Positions 52,394-60,784 of a stretch of 64,000 nt of DNA are shown here, piece after piece. Source of the stretch: Pirellulales bacterium (GTDB lineage: Bacteria; Planctomycetota; Planctomycetia; Pirellulales; JAEUIK01). Under the pieces are notes generated by a model. That model was not told where the DNA came from, ran no database searches, and was given only the letters and a program-made list of their open reading frames with translations. The position numbers and the translations under genes are program-made. How positions within the stretch are numbered: the first letter of the stretch is position 1; every line of letters starts with the position of its first letter. Location: the NCBI GenBank assembly GCA_019694455.1, contig JAIBBY010000017.1, forward strand, positions 28,981-92,980, in the 5' to 3' direction.

Positions 52394-52858
52394 ATGAGTC
52401 GAGGACTCGCACTCGGCATCGGCGCCGTTTTGACGGCGGTGTGCTTGAGCTTGATGGGGCCGGTGGACCAGGCCGAAGCTGGCCGTCGCCATCGCTGCGG
52501 CGGAGGCTGCTGGGGTGGCGGACACCGAGCGCATCGCTGCTGCGGCGCGCGACACCGCAGCTATGGCTGTTGCGGCGCGGTGAACACCTGCGCCGATGCC
52601 TGCGGCAGCTACAGCAACGGTTGCAACACTGGCTGCAACACGGGCTGTGACACTGGTTGCAACACCGGTTGTGGCAATGGCTGCGGCAGCTACAGCAGCG
52701 GTTGTGGCAACGGCTGCGGATCGGCCTCGCCGTGTGGCGCGGGTTCGCCATGCGATGCTGGCGCGGCGCCCGCTCCGGCTCCGGCTGGCGACAGTTCAGC
52801 CCCGCCGCCGGCCCCTGCTCCCGAGGCAGCCGCGCCTGCACCGGCGCCTTCGGCCTAA
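52394..52858 (+). CDS. secreted cysteine-rich repeat protein
   Basis: 154 residues. Residues 1-~29 are a signal peptide (LALGIGAVLTAVCLSLMG then ending QAEA). The mature part is Gly/Cys/His-rich with 18 cysteines: RHRCGGGCWGGGHRAHRCCG first, then a tandem array of N/T-G-C units (NGCNTGCNTGCDTGCNTGC) and a SYSSGCGNGCGS block. A tail of Ala/Pro repeats runs to the end. It has no recognisable enzyme domain. Regular cysteines spaced by three residues could bind metal or form a disulfide-rich cell-surface material; both are inference. The start is set by GGAGGA upstream of ATG 52394 and the signal peptide. A strong terminator follows immediately. Confidence 0.75.
   Translation: MSRGLALGIGAVLTAVCLSLMGPVDQAEAGRRHRCGGGCWGGGHRAHRCCGARHRSYGCCGAVNTCADACGSYSNGCNTGCNTGCDTGCNTGCGNGCGSYSSGCGNGCGSASPCGAGSPCDAGAAPAPAPAGDSSAPPPAPAPEAAAPAPAPSA
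52613..52712 (+). repeat. short tandem repeats coding for x-G-C units
   Basis: Within the cysteine-rich gene, 12-base and related units such as AACACTGGCTGC/AACACGGGCTGT recur with silent and conservative changes. A longer unit, GGCTGCGGCAGCTACAGCAGC, also recurs in part. The pattern indicates slippage-type expansion of the Asn-Thr-Gly-Cys module. Confidence 0.65.
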
Positions 52859-52888
52859 AGCGCGCAGTCTCTGTGCGGTTCTATGAGA

Positions 52889-52928
52889 AAGGGCTTGCGA
52901 TAGGGATCTCGCAAGCCCTTAGTTTTTT
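52889..52928 (+). terminator. rho-independent terminator of the cysteine-rich gene
   Basis: AAGGGCTTGCGA (52889-52900) pairs perfectly with TCGCAAGCCCTT (52909-52920) and is followed by AG then TTTTTT (52923-52928). Confidence 0.93.
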
Positions 52929-52980
52929 GGGGCAGGTCGATCGCGGGGACTGATTTGTTCAGCGCGAACCTGCCGGGCAA

Positions 52981-53064
52981 TGCCGAAGAGAGGACTTGAA
53001 CCTCCACGCCCTTGCGGGCACCAGAACCTGAATCTGGCGCGTCTGCCAATTCCGCCACTTCGGC
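52981..53064 (-). tRNA. tRNA-Leu (anticodon CAG)
   Basis: The minus strand folds into a class II tRNA of 84 nt with acceptor stem GCCGAAG/CTTCGGC and D-arm GCGGAATTGGCAGACGC. The anticodon stem CCAGA/TCTGG encloses TTCAGGT, so the anticodon is CAG. It also has a long variable arm (GCCCGCAAGGGC) and T-arm GGAGGTTCAAGTCCTCT. The discriminator base is A, as expected for Leu, and CCA is not encoded. It reads CTG, the main leucine codon in this GC-rich DNA. Confidence 0.96.
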
Positions 53065-53184
53065 GACAGATAAGGATTTATAGTCGCGCGGCGGCAGTCG
53101 ATCAAGCGGCTAACGTTGAAGCAGACCGGCCTCGCTGCGATACTCGGAGAGAACGAAGCGATCGGCGCCGCTTGATGCAGGGCA

Positions 53185-55473
53185 ATGGCGCGAACTTTCG
53201 TCTCCGTGGCTATTCAATCCGCGTGTCGCTGTCCTCTCCGAGGGACGCCGTTGGCCAAAGCGAAGCGTTCAAAAGCGAAACTCACATCGGTCGGCGGCGG
53301 AGCGACGATTGCCGCCAAGGGAAGCGCGCCGTCACGCGCCCCAAAGGCTGCGGCGCCGCCCACGAGGGCCATGCACGTCGATGTGCGGGGTTGGTCGCGT
53401 TGGCTGGGGGCGTATGTGGCGATTTGGCTGGCGCTGGTCGCCGCGCACGCCAAGACGCTGACGTCGCCGCCGTATTGCGACTTCGCCATGGGGCTATTCA
53501 CCGAGGCGAACTTCTTGGTGGAGACGGGTTACGATTATCAGCGGTTGCGCTACGAGGAAGCGACCGCCAACGAAGGGGGCACCCGATCGTACATGATTAG
53601 CGCGCTGCCGACGCTGGTGGCGCTGTTGATGGAGCGGGCCAGCACGACGACGACAGTGCTATTGGTCTCCCATTTGTTCACGCTGGCCTGCGCGGCGCTG
53701 GTATTGACGCTTCTGTTGGCGCTATTGGCGCCGCGGATCGGCTGGTTGGCCGCGGCGCTAGTTTGCCTGGCGCTGTCCGTGACTCCGCTGTGGAGCGTGC
53801 AGACCGAAATGCTGGGGCTCGATTTGCCGATGTCGGCCTTTGGACTGTTGGCGATGTGGCTGGCGCTGCGCGGACAGGGATTGGCCGCCGCGCTGGCGAC
53901 CATCGCGGCGTTTGCCATGAAATCGACCGGCATCATAGTGACCATCGCGGTGTGCGCGCTGTTGGGCTACGAGATCGCGATGGGACTGCTGCGCCGACGG
54001 GTGGCGACGCGCTGGCAATGGGGCGCGCTGGCGGCGGCCGTCGCGGCGCTGGCAGGACAATTTTGGTTGTTTCGGTGGAGCAGCATCGGCGATCGGCTGA
54101 CGCGCGCCGACGAGATGCCGTTTGAGTTGGTGCGGTTCAGCGACGTGTTGGGAGTTTGCCCGGATGTGATGGGGCTGACCTTGGTAGCCTCGCTGGGCTG
54201 GCTGGCGATCTTGGTGGTGGGCGCGTTTCGCATGCTGCGTACGCGGGGCACTGGTGACGCCATTAGCCGACTCGACCCGTTCGCGCCGCTGGCCTGGCTG
54301 GTGATTGTGGGCAATTTGCTGGCGGTGGCGCTGTATGTGCAGTTTCCGATTTCTCGCTACTTCACGCTGATGGCTCCCTTGGTGCTAGCGATGTTGGCGA
54401 TCGCGCTCTTCCGCTATATGCCGCACTGGCTGGCCACCACGGCGCTGGTGGCGCTCATCGCGCTGAACATCGCCAACCTGCACGGAAGATTGTTTCCGGC
54501 CGCCGGCCGCTGGCCGCGCAACGCGGCCAGTTTGGAACGATCGCACGAGTATTACGCCGATCATCTGGCGACGATCGCCGGCACGCGCGCTTTGGAAGCG
54601 CAGCAGAACGACGGCGCGATCGTGGCGCTGCATCCGTTCACTTATTACTTACGCTACCCGCGGTTGGGTTATGTGACCAAGCCGGTTCCGTTCTACGCGG
54701 CGAATGTGTTTCGGGTGGAAGGGGGCCGAAACGTGGCCAACCTGTTCGCCGACCATCCGGCGCAGTTGATCTTTGTGGCGGTCGACAACATCTTTCGGGG
54801 GTTCGCGCACTTGACGATCCCGGATGCTGGTCCCGGCGACACGGTTTATTATGACGACCAGCAGCGTTCGCCGTTGGTGGTTTTTCGGCGCGACTTGTCG
54901 GCATTGGCGGGGAACGCGAAGGATCTCGACGACTACTACTTGCAGCAGTTTTGGCTGCCGCTGCCGCACGACATGCCCAACGCCACGCCGCTGGCGACGC
55001 GGGCCTTGCTGCTGGCCAGTCATGGGCAACCGAATCAGGGGCTGGAACTGCTACGGTTGGCGGTGGCCGCGCACCCGGACGATGTGGCAGCGCGGCTGGA
55101 ATTGGCCAAGACGGCGCTACGCACCAGCGGCTGGCCGGAGGTGGCGGCGCATGCCGAGCACGCGCTGGCGCTGGAACCGAACAGCGCGTTGGCCTGGCAA
55201 CTGTTAGGGGCGGCGCAGATGGGATTGAATCGGCACGAGGAGGCGATTCGCTCATTGGCTCGCAGTGTCGCGCTCGCCCCGCGGGTGGCGGAGGCGCAGC
55301 ATCAACTGGCGATGTCGTACGGGCAGGTGGGTCAACTGGCCAAGGCGCGCGAACACTTTGAGGCGGCGCTGGCGATCGATCCGGCGTACGAACCGGCGCG
55401 GCGCGCGCTGGGGCTATTGAAGCAGTCGCGTGGCGCGGGGGCGGAGGCGCCGCCCGCGAACGGGGCCGGCTAA
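53185..55473 (+). CDS. GT39/ArnT-like membrane glycosyltransferase with C-terminal TPR repeats
   Basis: Up to 762 residues. The first ~65 residues are basic and low complexity. Residues ~70-455 contain ten or so membrane helices (WLGAYVAIWLALVAAHAKTL, VLTLLLALLAPRIGWLAAAL, LALRGQGLAAALATIAAFAM, LVASLGWLAILVVGAFRML, FTLMAPLVLAMLAIALFRYM). The first periplasmic loop carries acidic DFAMGLFTEANFLVE, as GT-C glycosyltransferases of the PMT/ArnT type do. A periplasmic domain (~460-610) follows, then TPR repeats to the end (TRALLLASHGQPNQGLELLR, LAWQLLGAAQMGLNRHEEAI, QVGQLAKAREHFEAALAIDP). It may transfer sugar from a lipid carrier to protein or glycan. The start may instead be TTG 53251. Confidence 0.75.
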   Translation: MARTFVSVAIQSACRCPLRGTPLAKAKRSKAKLTSVGGGATIAAKGSAPSRAPKAAAPPTRAMHVDVRGWSRWLGAYVAIWLALVAAHAKTLTSPPYCDFAMGLFTEANFLVETGYDYQRLRYEEATANEGGTRSYMISALPTLVALLMERASTTTTVLLVSHLFTLACAALVLTLLLALLAPRIGWLAAALVCLALSVTPLWSVQTEMLGLDLPMSAFGLLAMWLALRGQGLAAALATIAAFAMKSTGIIVTIAVCALLGYEIAMGLLRRRVATRWQWGALAAAVAALAGQFWLFRWSSIGDRLTRADEMPFELVRFSDVLGVCPDVMGLTLVASLGWLAILVVGAFRMLRTRGTGDAISRLDPFAPLAWLVIVGNLLAVALYVQFPISRYFTLMAPLVLAMLAIALFRYMPHWLATTALVALIALNIANLHGRLFPAAGRWPRNAASLERSHEYYADHLATIAGTRALEAQQNDGAIVALHPFTYYLRYPRLGYVTKPVPFYAANVFRVEGGRNVANLFADHPAQLIFVAVDNIFRGFAHLTIPDAGPGDTVYYDDQQRSPLVVFRRDLSALAGNAKDLDDYYLQQFWLPLPHDMPNATPLATRALLLASHGQPNQGLELLRLAVAAHPDDVAARLELAKTALRTSGWPEVAAHAEHALALEPNSALAWQLLGAAQMGLNRHEEAIRSLARSVALAPRVAEAQHQLAMSYGQVGQLAKAREHFEAALAIDPAYEPARRALGLLKQSRGAGAEAPPANGAG

Positions 55474-55510
55474 TAGCGTGTGCGGGCGCGAAGCAGTGGC
55501 GCCGGGCGGG

Positions 55511-56527
55511 TTAGCCGCCGATTTGAAACATGGCGCGATCGGGTTTGACGAACTCGTCGGAGTTGATGCCATGTCCGCGGCGCTTGGCGGCCACGCAATC
55601 GCTGACCAATTGGGCGATTTCTTCATCGGTGGCGTCGCCACGCAGTAGCGCGCGCGCGTCCCATTCAACGGTGGAGAACAGGCAGTTGCGCACTTGCCCC
55701 TCGGCCGTGATGCGCAGGCGATCGCAGGCCTGACAAAAGGGCTGCGTGACCGGGTTAATGAACCCGATGCGGCCCAGGCCGTCGGCAAAGCGGTAGTCGG
55801 TCGCCGGCTGGCTGGGATCGATCACCGGCAGCGGCTCCAAGGGGCCGATGCCGTCGGTCAAGCGGGCCAAAATCTCGTCGCCGGGGATGACGCGGTCGTT
55901 TTGCCAGGCGGCGTCGGCGTCGAGCGGCATGAACTCGATGAAGCGCACTTCCATGCCGTGCTCGCGCGCGAAGCGCCCCAGCGGGACGATATCTGGCTCG
56001 GTGATGCCGCGAATGGCGACCGTGTTGAGCTTGATGCGCTGGAAGCCGACCCGCTGGGCTGCGAACAGCCCGGCCAAGACGCGCTCGAAACCATCGCGGC
56101 GCGAGATGAGCCGAAAGCGGGCCGGATCGAGGGTGTCGAGACTGACGTTGAGGCGGCCTAGCCCGGCTTGTTTGAGTTCTTGCGCCTGCTCTTCCAGCAG
56201 CAAACCGTTGGTGGTGAGGGCGACTTCCTCGATGCCGGGGATGGCGGTCAAGAGGCGCACCAACTGCGCGATATTCTTGCGGACCAAGGGCTCGCCGCCG
56301 GTCAGGCGAATGGTGCGCACGCCAAGGCGCGCGACGACGCGGGCGAAGCGCGCCATTTCCTCCAAGCTGAGAATTTCGTCGCGCGGCCGAAATCGCACGT
56401 TCTCGGCGGGCATGCAATAGAAGCAGCGAATATTGCAGCGGTCGGTCACACTGATGCGCAGGTCGGTGTGCACGCGACCGAAGCTGTCGACCAGACGCGA
56501 TTGGTTATCGCCACCGTTGTTGCTCAT
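55511..56527 (-). CDS. moaA: GTP 3',8-cyclase (molybdenum cofactor biosynthesis)
   Basis: 338 residues. Radical-SAM enzyme that turns GTP into the cyclised precursor of pyranopterin. The N-terminal [4Fe-4S] motif is C31, C35, C38 in VTDRCNIRCFYCMPAE. SAM and substrate segments are IRLTGGEPLVRKN, TTNGLLLEEQAQELKQAG and NVSLDTLDPARF. The C-terminal second cluster is formed by Cys in PFCQACDRLRITAEGQVRNC. The chain ends in Gly-Gly (FQIGG), essential in this family. The start is ATG 56527, overlapping the moaE stop (ATGA). It is the last gene of a minus-strand operon; moaC is not nearby. Confidence 0.97.
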   Translation of the reverse strand: MSNNGGDNQSRLVDSFGRVHTDLRISVTDRCNIRCFYCMPAENVRFRPRDEILSLEEMARFARVVARLGVRTIRLTGGEPLVRKNIAQLVRLLTAIPGIEEVALTTNGLLLEEQAQELKQAGLGRLNVSLDTLDPARFRLISRRDGFERVLAGLFAAQRVGFQRIKLNTVAIRGITEPDIVPLGRFAREHGMEVRFIEFMPLDADAAWQNDRVIPGDEILARLTDGIGPLEPLPVIDPSQPATDYRFADGLGRIGFINPVTQPFCQACDRLRITAEGQVRNCLFSTVEWDARALLRGDATDEEIAQLVSDCVAAKRRGHGINSDEFVKPDRAMFQIGG

Positions 56528-56967
56528 GACTGACCTGCGTCCTCCGGCAGGGAAGGCAAACCGGGATGCACCCACTCGGCGCCGCCATCGGCCCAGATTT
56601 CGCGCTTCCAAATGGGCACGACCTGCTTGAGCTCGTCAATCAGCCACTTGGCGGCTTCGAAGGCGTCTTGCCGATGCGCGGTGCTGACCGCCACCGCTAC
56701 GCTGGCGTCGGTGAGTTCCAGATGCCCCAAGCGGTGAATGAGCGCGCACTCAATGATGGGCCAACGACGGCGCGCCTCGGCCTCTAGCTCGGCCAGTTTT
56801 TGCCGCGCCATATCGGGATAGCACTCGTAGTCGAGCGACGCGGTGCGGCGTCCGGCGGTCATCTCGCGGACGACGCCGAGAAACAACACCACGGCGCCCG
56901 CCAGGTTGGATTCGACCAGCCGCAACGCGCGTTGACAGTCGATGGTTTCGGTCGTCAGTTCAATCAT
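56524..56967 (-). CDS. moaE: molybdopterin synthase catalytic subunit
   Basis: 147 residues from ATG 56967; GTG 56982 is possible. MoaE builds the dithiolene with sulfur carried by MoaD. Family landmarks are AGAVVLFLGVVREMTAGRRT, LDYECYPDMARQKLAELEAE, CALIHRLGHLELTDASVAVA, VSTAHRQDAFEAAKWLIDEL and KQVVPIWKREIWADGGAEW. The last holds the active-site Lys residues (VPIWKRE) that contact the MoaD tail. It overlaps moaA by 4 bases (ATGA) and follows moaD by 73 bases in the same direction. Confidence 0.95.
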   Translation of the reverse strand: MIELTTETIDCQRALRLVESNLAGAVVLFLGVVREMTAGRRTASLDYECYPDMARQKLAELEAEARRRWPIIECALIHRLGHLELTDASVAVAVSTAHRQDAFEAAKWLIDELKQVVPIWKREIWADGGAEWVHPGLPSLPEDAGQS

Positions 56968-57040
56968 GGTGTCGCGATCCACCTCGATAGCTATTGTCTC
57001 AAATACTACGCGCCATTCCCACGGGCGGTATGGGGGAAAA

Positions 57041-57286
57041 TCAGCCGCCGCTCACTGGCGGAATACAGGCAATATCGCTGTCGGGGCCAACGGGACAGTC
57101 GTCGCGGGCGTAATCGGCGTTTACGGCGATGAACATGTTGCCGAGCAGGCTGGCCAAGGGGGGGACGGCCTGTGCGAGCGCGGCGCGCACATCGGCCACC
57201 GTGGCGGCGGCGGGAACCTCCAACGGCAATAGGTCGCTGCCGGCCAATTGACGAGCGACGGCAAAGAGTTTGACGTGGACGATCAT
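57041..57286 (-). CDS. moaD: molybdopterin synthase sulfur-carrier subunit (MoaD/ThiS-like)
   Basis: 81 residues with the ubiquitin-like fold: MIVHVKLFAVARQLAGSDLL, VADVRAALAQAVPPLASLLG, FIAVNADYARDD, DSDIACIPPVSGG. It ends in Gly-Gly, where MoeB forms the thiocarboxylate. The context between moaE and the oxidoreductase supports MoaD rather than ThiS. The gene starts 11 bases after the stop of the large FAD/Fe-S oxidoreductase, implying a shared transcript. Confidence 0.9.
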   Translation of the reverse strand: MIVHVKLFAVARQLAGSDLLPLEVPAAATVADVRAALAQAVPPLASLLGNMFIAVNADYARDDCPVGPDSDIACIPPVSGG

Positions 57287-57297
57287 AGGGCGACTGG

Positions 57298-60246
57298 TTA
57301 GCGGCCGCGCTGGGCCAGCACTCCCGATAGTTGAGGCATCAATCCGTAGGCGTAAGCCATTATTTTCAGTGGGTGCATCGTGGGCTTATCGACCGCCTGC
57401 TCCATTTGCAACTTGCAGGCGCTACATTCGGTGGAGCCCGCTTGCAGGCCGCCTTGTCGCAGGCTGTTCATCAGGTCGAGTCCCGCGCGCAGGCTGGTGC
57501 GATAGTTGGCGCGCTGCAGGCCGTAGACGCCAGCCATGCCGGAGCAACCTTTGTCGAGGCTGGCCACGCGCAGTCCGGGGATGAGCCGCAAGAGATTCTC
57601 GCCAGGGTTGCCGACCTGCAGCGCCTTTTCGTGACAGGGGAGGTGATAACCGAGCGTCATGCTGAGGGGGGAGAAGTCGAGCGCCAACTTGCCAGAGCGG
57701 TGCATGCGCCACAGATAGGCGCAGGCCTCGCTGGAGTTTTGCGCAACCAGCAAGGCGTCTTCGTCGTCGAGCAGATTGGCGTATTCGCAGGCCAGGCAGA
57801 GCGCGGCCGAGGGCTCGGTGGCGATAATGTGATAACCCTGCCGGATGGCGTCGGCGAGCAGGCGGACGTTGTGACGAGCGATTTTTCTGGCCGCTTCGAC
57901 CGCGCCCACCGCGATGAGCGGCATGCCGCTGGCGCGCTGTTCGGGATGGACATACACGGCCACGGCGTTGTGCTCGAGCACGGCGACGAGGGCATCGCCC
58001 AATTGGGGATCGTGATAGTTGGCGAAGGTGTCGACGAAGTAGAGCACCTTGGGACCAGAGCGGCGCGTGGGCCGGGTGAGTTTGCGGCGGCGCGCGCGAT
58101 ACATAAAACTGCGTCCGGCGAAGCGCGGCAACTTGCGCCCTTGCGCCACGCCAAAGAGCTTTTCGCCCAACCAGCGAGCGCGGCGGCTGTTTAAAAGCGG
58201 ATTGGCCAACGGCGCCAGCGCGCTGCCAATGCGGCTGACCAGATCGACGTGGGCCAAGACCCACTCCGAAAAGTTCAGTCCGTGGCTGGCGACGTGGGCG
58301 GCCTTGGCTTCGAGCATCAAGCGCGGGATATCGACGCCGGCCGGGCACTCGGAATGGCACTGATGGCAATGGACGCAGAGATCGGCGATTTCTTTGAAGT
58401 CGTCGCCGGTGGCGGCGTCGGCCGCGAGATCGCCGGTGAGCAGTCCGCGCATGAGATTGGCCTTGGCGCGCGGCGAGGCCGCCTCGGCCGGCGCGGCGCG
58501 AAAGATTGGGCACATGCGCAGATTTGGCGCCTGCGAGCGACAGGCGCCGCAGCCATTGCAACTGGCCACGGTGTCTTCCAAGAGCGTGCCGGGCCAATGC
58601 AGTTGCAGTTCGTACGCGGGGCGCTGCGGATCGACGGTTTCGCCCTCTGGCGGCGAGAGGGCGGGGGAGGTGATGGGCGGCCGCAGGTTCTTGGTCATCA
58701 GGTCGGGGTCGTCGCCGATGACCTTGCCGGGATTGAGGAGATTGTGAGGATCGAAGATCTGCTTGACCTGCTTGAACACGTCGTAGAGCGGGCCGAACTG
58801 GCGCTGGACAAACGGGGTGCGGCTGAGGCCGTCGCCATGTTCGCCGCTGATGGTGCCGCCCACCGAGAAGACCAGTTCGTAGAGATCGCCAGCCAAGCGC
58901 TGCATGCGCAAGACGCCGTCGGCCTCTTGCAGATCGAGGAACGGGCGCACATGCAATTGCCCGTGCCCCGCATGCCCAAACAGGGCAGCGGTGACGTGAT
59001 GGCGTTTGAGGACGTTTTGCATGTCGATGAGGAACGTGGGGAGCGACTCGGGGGGCACCGCGATGTCTTCGATAAACGGCACCGCGCGGATGGAACCGCG
59101 CATGCGATGCAAGGTGGGCGTCACCTGTTGCGCGAGTCGCCAAAAGAGATCGACTTCGGCCATGTCGAGCGCTTGGCGCGCCTCGAAGGCGAGGTGTTTG
59201 GAGGTACGAACATGATCGACGACGCGGCGCAAGTTGTCGCGCACCTGGGCGGCGTCGTCGCCTTGCTGCTCGACGAGCAGCAGGGCTTCGGCGTCGGTCG
59301 GGATCAGTCGGTCGAAGCGGGGCTCGTTCTCGCGCGCTAAACTGAGGTGGCGACGATCCATCAGGTCGCAAGCGCTGGGCTGGAACGGCAGTATTTCCAA
59401 CACGGCCCGCGAGGCGCTTTCCAGACGATCGAAAAAGAGCAGCGCCACGCCGCGATAGCGAGGACGTGGCACGGTGGCGAGGGTCATCTCGGTAATCAGC
59501 GCCAGCGTGCCCTCGGACCCGGTGAGCAACTTGGCGACATCGATCGAATCGGGCTGCAAGGCCTCGGCCAAGGCGTAGCCCGAACGGTTGAGGCGGCTAT
59601 CGGGCTGGCGGGCGTGAATCAGTTCGCTCTCGCGCCACAAGAGCAGCCGGAGTTGCTCGATTAGCGCATGCTTTTGAGGAAACGCGGGATCAACGACCGC
59701 CGGAAGGGGCTCGTTGCCAAGTTCGAGCAGCGTGCCATCGGCCAGCACGACTTGCAGGCTGCGGACATGGCGTCGCGCCGATCCATAACGCAGCCAATGG
59801 CTGCCGGCGGCGTCGATGGCGACCACGCTGCCCATGGTGGTGGTTTGGATGGTGGCGGGATCGGGACCGAAGAGACGCCCGTCGCGCTGGAGTTGTGAGT
59901 TGAGTCTTTCCAGCACCACGCCGGGCTGCACGCGGACCGAGTCTTCTTCGACGCGGATGATCTTGCGCATGTGCTTGGAGAAGTCGAGCACCAGGCCCGG
60001 GCCGAGCGACTCGCCGGCCAAGCCAGTGCCGGCGCCGCGGGCATGTAGGGGGATTTGCTGGGCGGCGGCGTATTTGACGGCGGCGATGACATCGTCGGCC
60101 GAGCGGGGCATGACGACGGCCAGCGGGCGGATTTGATAGAGACTGGCGTCGGTGGCGTAGAGCTGGAGAAAGACGTCGTCAGCACGCACATCGCCGGCGA
60201 GCAGCCCCCGCAGGTCGTCTTGAATGCGAGCGCGCTGTTCGTCCAT
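57298..60246 (-). CDS. FAD-linked oxidase / Fe-S / CCG-domain oxidoreductase (D-2-hydroxyacid dehydrogenase-like)
   Basis: 982 residues combining three modules. Residues ~35-250 are a PCMH-type FAD domain (LHARGAGTGLAGESLGPGLV, TTTMGSVVAIDAAGSHWLRY, LLTGSEGTLALITEMTLA), with the FAD-oxidase C-terminal domain to ~520 (LFGHAGHGQLHVRPFLDL, FSVGGTISGEHGDGLSRTPF). Two ferredoxin-like clusters follow: CNGCGACRSQAPNLRMCP (~562) and CVHCHQCHSECPAGVDIP (~624). Cysteine-rich CCG domain segments lie near the C-terminus (LGYHLPCHEKAL ~869, KGCSGMAGVYG ~899, ECSACKLQME ~941). This is the layout of YdiJ/GlcD-GlcF fusions that oxidise D-lactate, glycolate or D-2-hydroxyglutarate and feed the quinone pool. 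The substrate is not determinable. Confidence 0.92.
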   Translation of the reverse strand: MDEQRARIQDDLRGLLAGDVRADDVFLQLYATDASLYQIRPLAVVMPRSADDVIAAVKYAAAQQIPLHARGAGTGLAGESLGPGLVLDFSKHMRKIIRVEEDSVRVQPGVVLERLNSQLQRDGRLFGPDPATIQTTTMGSVVAIDAAGSHWLRYGSARRHVRSLQVVLADGTLLELGNEPLPAVVDPAFPQKHALIEQLRLLLWRESELIHARQPDSRLNRSGYALAEALQPDSIDVAKLLTGSEGTLALITEMTLATVPRPRYRGVALLFFDRLESASRAVLEILPFQPSACDLMDRRHLSLARENEPRFDRLIPTDAEALLLVEQQGDDAAQVRDNLRRVVDHVRTSKHLAFEARQALDMAEVDLFWRLAQQVTPTLHRMRGSIRAVPFIEDIAVPPESLPTFLIDMQNVLKRHHVTAALFGHAGHGQLHVRPFLDLQEADGVLRMQRLAGDLYELVFSVGGTISGEHGDGLSRTPFVQRQFGPLYDVFKQVKQIFDPHNLLNPGKVIGDDPDLMTKNLRPPITSPALSPPEGETVDPQRPAYELQLHWPGTLLEDTVASCNGCGACRSQAPNLRMCPIFRAAPAEAASPRAKANLMRGLLTGDLAADAATGDDFKEIADLCVHCHQCHSECPAGVDIPRLMLEAKAAHVASHGLNFSEWVLAHVDLVSRIGSALAPLANPLLNSRRARWLGEKLFGVAQGRKLPRFAGRSFMYRARRRKLTRPTRRSGPKVLYFVDTFANYHDPQLGDALVAVLEHNAVAVYVHPEQRASGMPLIAVGAVEAARKIARHNVRLLADAIRQGYHIIATEPSAALCLACEYANLLDDEDALLVAQNSSEACAYLWRMHRSGKLALDFSPLSMTLGYHLPCHEKALQVGNPGENLLRLIPGLRVASLDKGCSGMAGVYGLQRANYRTSLRAGLDLMNSLRQGGLQAGSTECSACKLQMEQAVDKPTMHPLKIMAYAYGLMPQLSGVLAQRGR

Positions 60247-60288
60247 CAGATGTCGCTTGTCGACGGCCGCTGGCGCGGCTTGGGGAGA

Positions 60289-60777
60289 TCAACTCGAAAC
60301 GGAGGTCACCTCTGGCTGGCGATACTCGGCGAGGCGGGCGGCTTGCTGACGGTGGCGTTCGTGCGTTTCGAGATTGAAGTTGCCATGCTCATCGCTCGCG
60401 GAAACGCCGCGATAATGGGCGTTGCAGCGGTAACAAACCAGGACGCCGCCCACCAGCATATAGAGCACGACATCGACCAGCGCCGTGAGGAACAAGATGG
60501 CGAAGGTGAGGATTGGCAAATAGAAGAACCAAGCCACACTGCTGGCGATAAAACCGGCGACCACGATCCCCACACCAAGCTCTTGTGGAAAATCCTTACG
60601 GATGAAAAGCTCGTGACTGGGGCAAACCAGGCACCGTTGCAAAAGACCTGCCTGAAAGGAATCTGGCGGAACCGGCAGGCCCACATGGCAGTGAGGGCAC
60701 TCCACTTGGCGCGATTCGGGCGTGAATTCGGCGGCCACCGAATGTTCGCACTTTGGACAGGCAAATGCGACGTTCAT
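60289..60777 (-). CDS. zinc-ribbon membrane protein of unknown function
   Basis: 162 residues from ATG 60777. Residues 9-32 hold a zinc ribbon (ACPKCEHSV, then VECPHCHVGLPVP: two CxxC knuckles). A second pair of cysteines (RCLVC, and CYRCNAHYRG further on) brackets two membrane helices (VGIVVAGFIASSVAWFFYLP, LFLTALVDVVLYMLVGGVLV). The tail is charged, with many His/Glu/Arg (ETHERHRQQAARLAEYRQPE). Zinc binding and membrane location are visible; the role is not known. It lies 7 bases after the preceding membrane-protein gene and 42 bases before the oxidoreductase, inside one operon. Confidence 0.75.
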   Translation of the reverse strand: MNVAFACPKCEHSVAAEFTPESRQVECPHCHVGLPVPPDSFQAGLLQRCLVCPSHELFIRKDFPQELGVGIVVAGFIASSVAWFFYLPILTFAILFLTALVDVVLYMLVGGVLVCYRCNAHYRGVSASDEHGNFNLETHERHRQQAARLAEYRQPEVTSVSS

Positions 60778-60784
60778 GATTCCA

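Noticed and set aside
52613..52712. Possible CRISPR-like or satellite repeat
   Set aside because: The short repeats are codon-phased units in the cysteine-rich gene, with no equal-length spacers.
57422..59371. Minus-strand open frame of about 650 codons within the FAD/Fe-S oxidoreductase region
   Set aside because: Same strand but a different frame from the real gene; Arg/Pro/Ala-rich composition and no domain. The oxidoreductase frame carries all Cys motifs.
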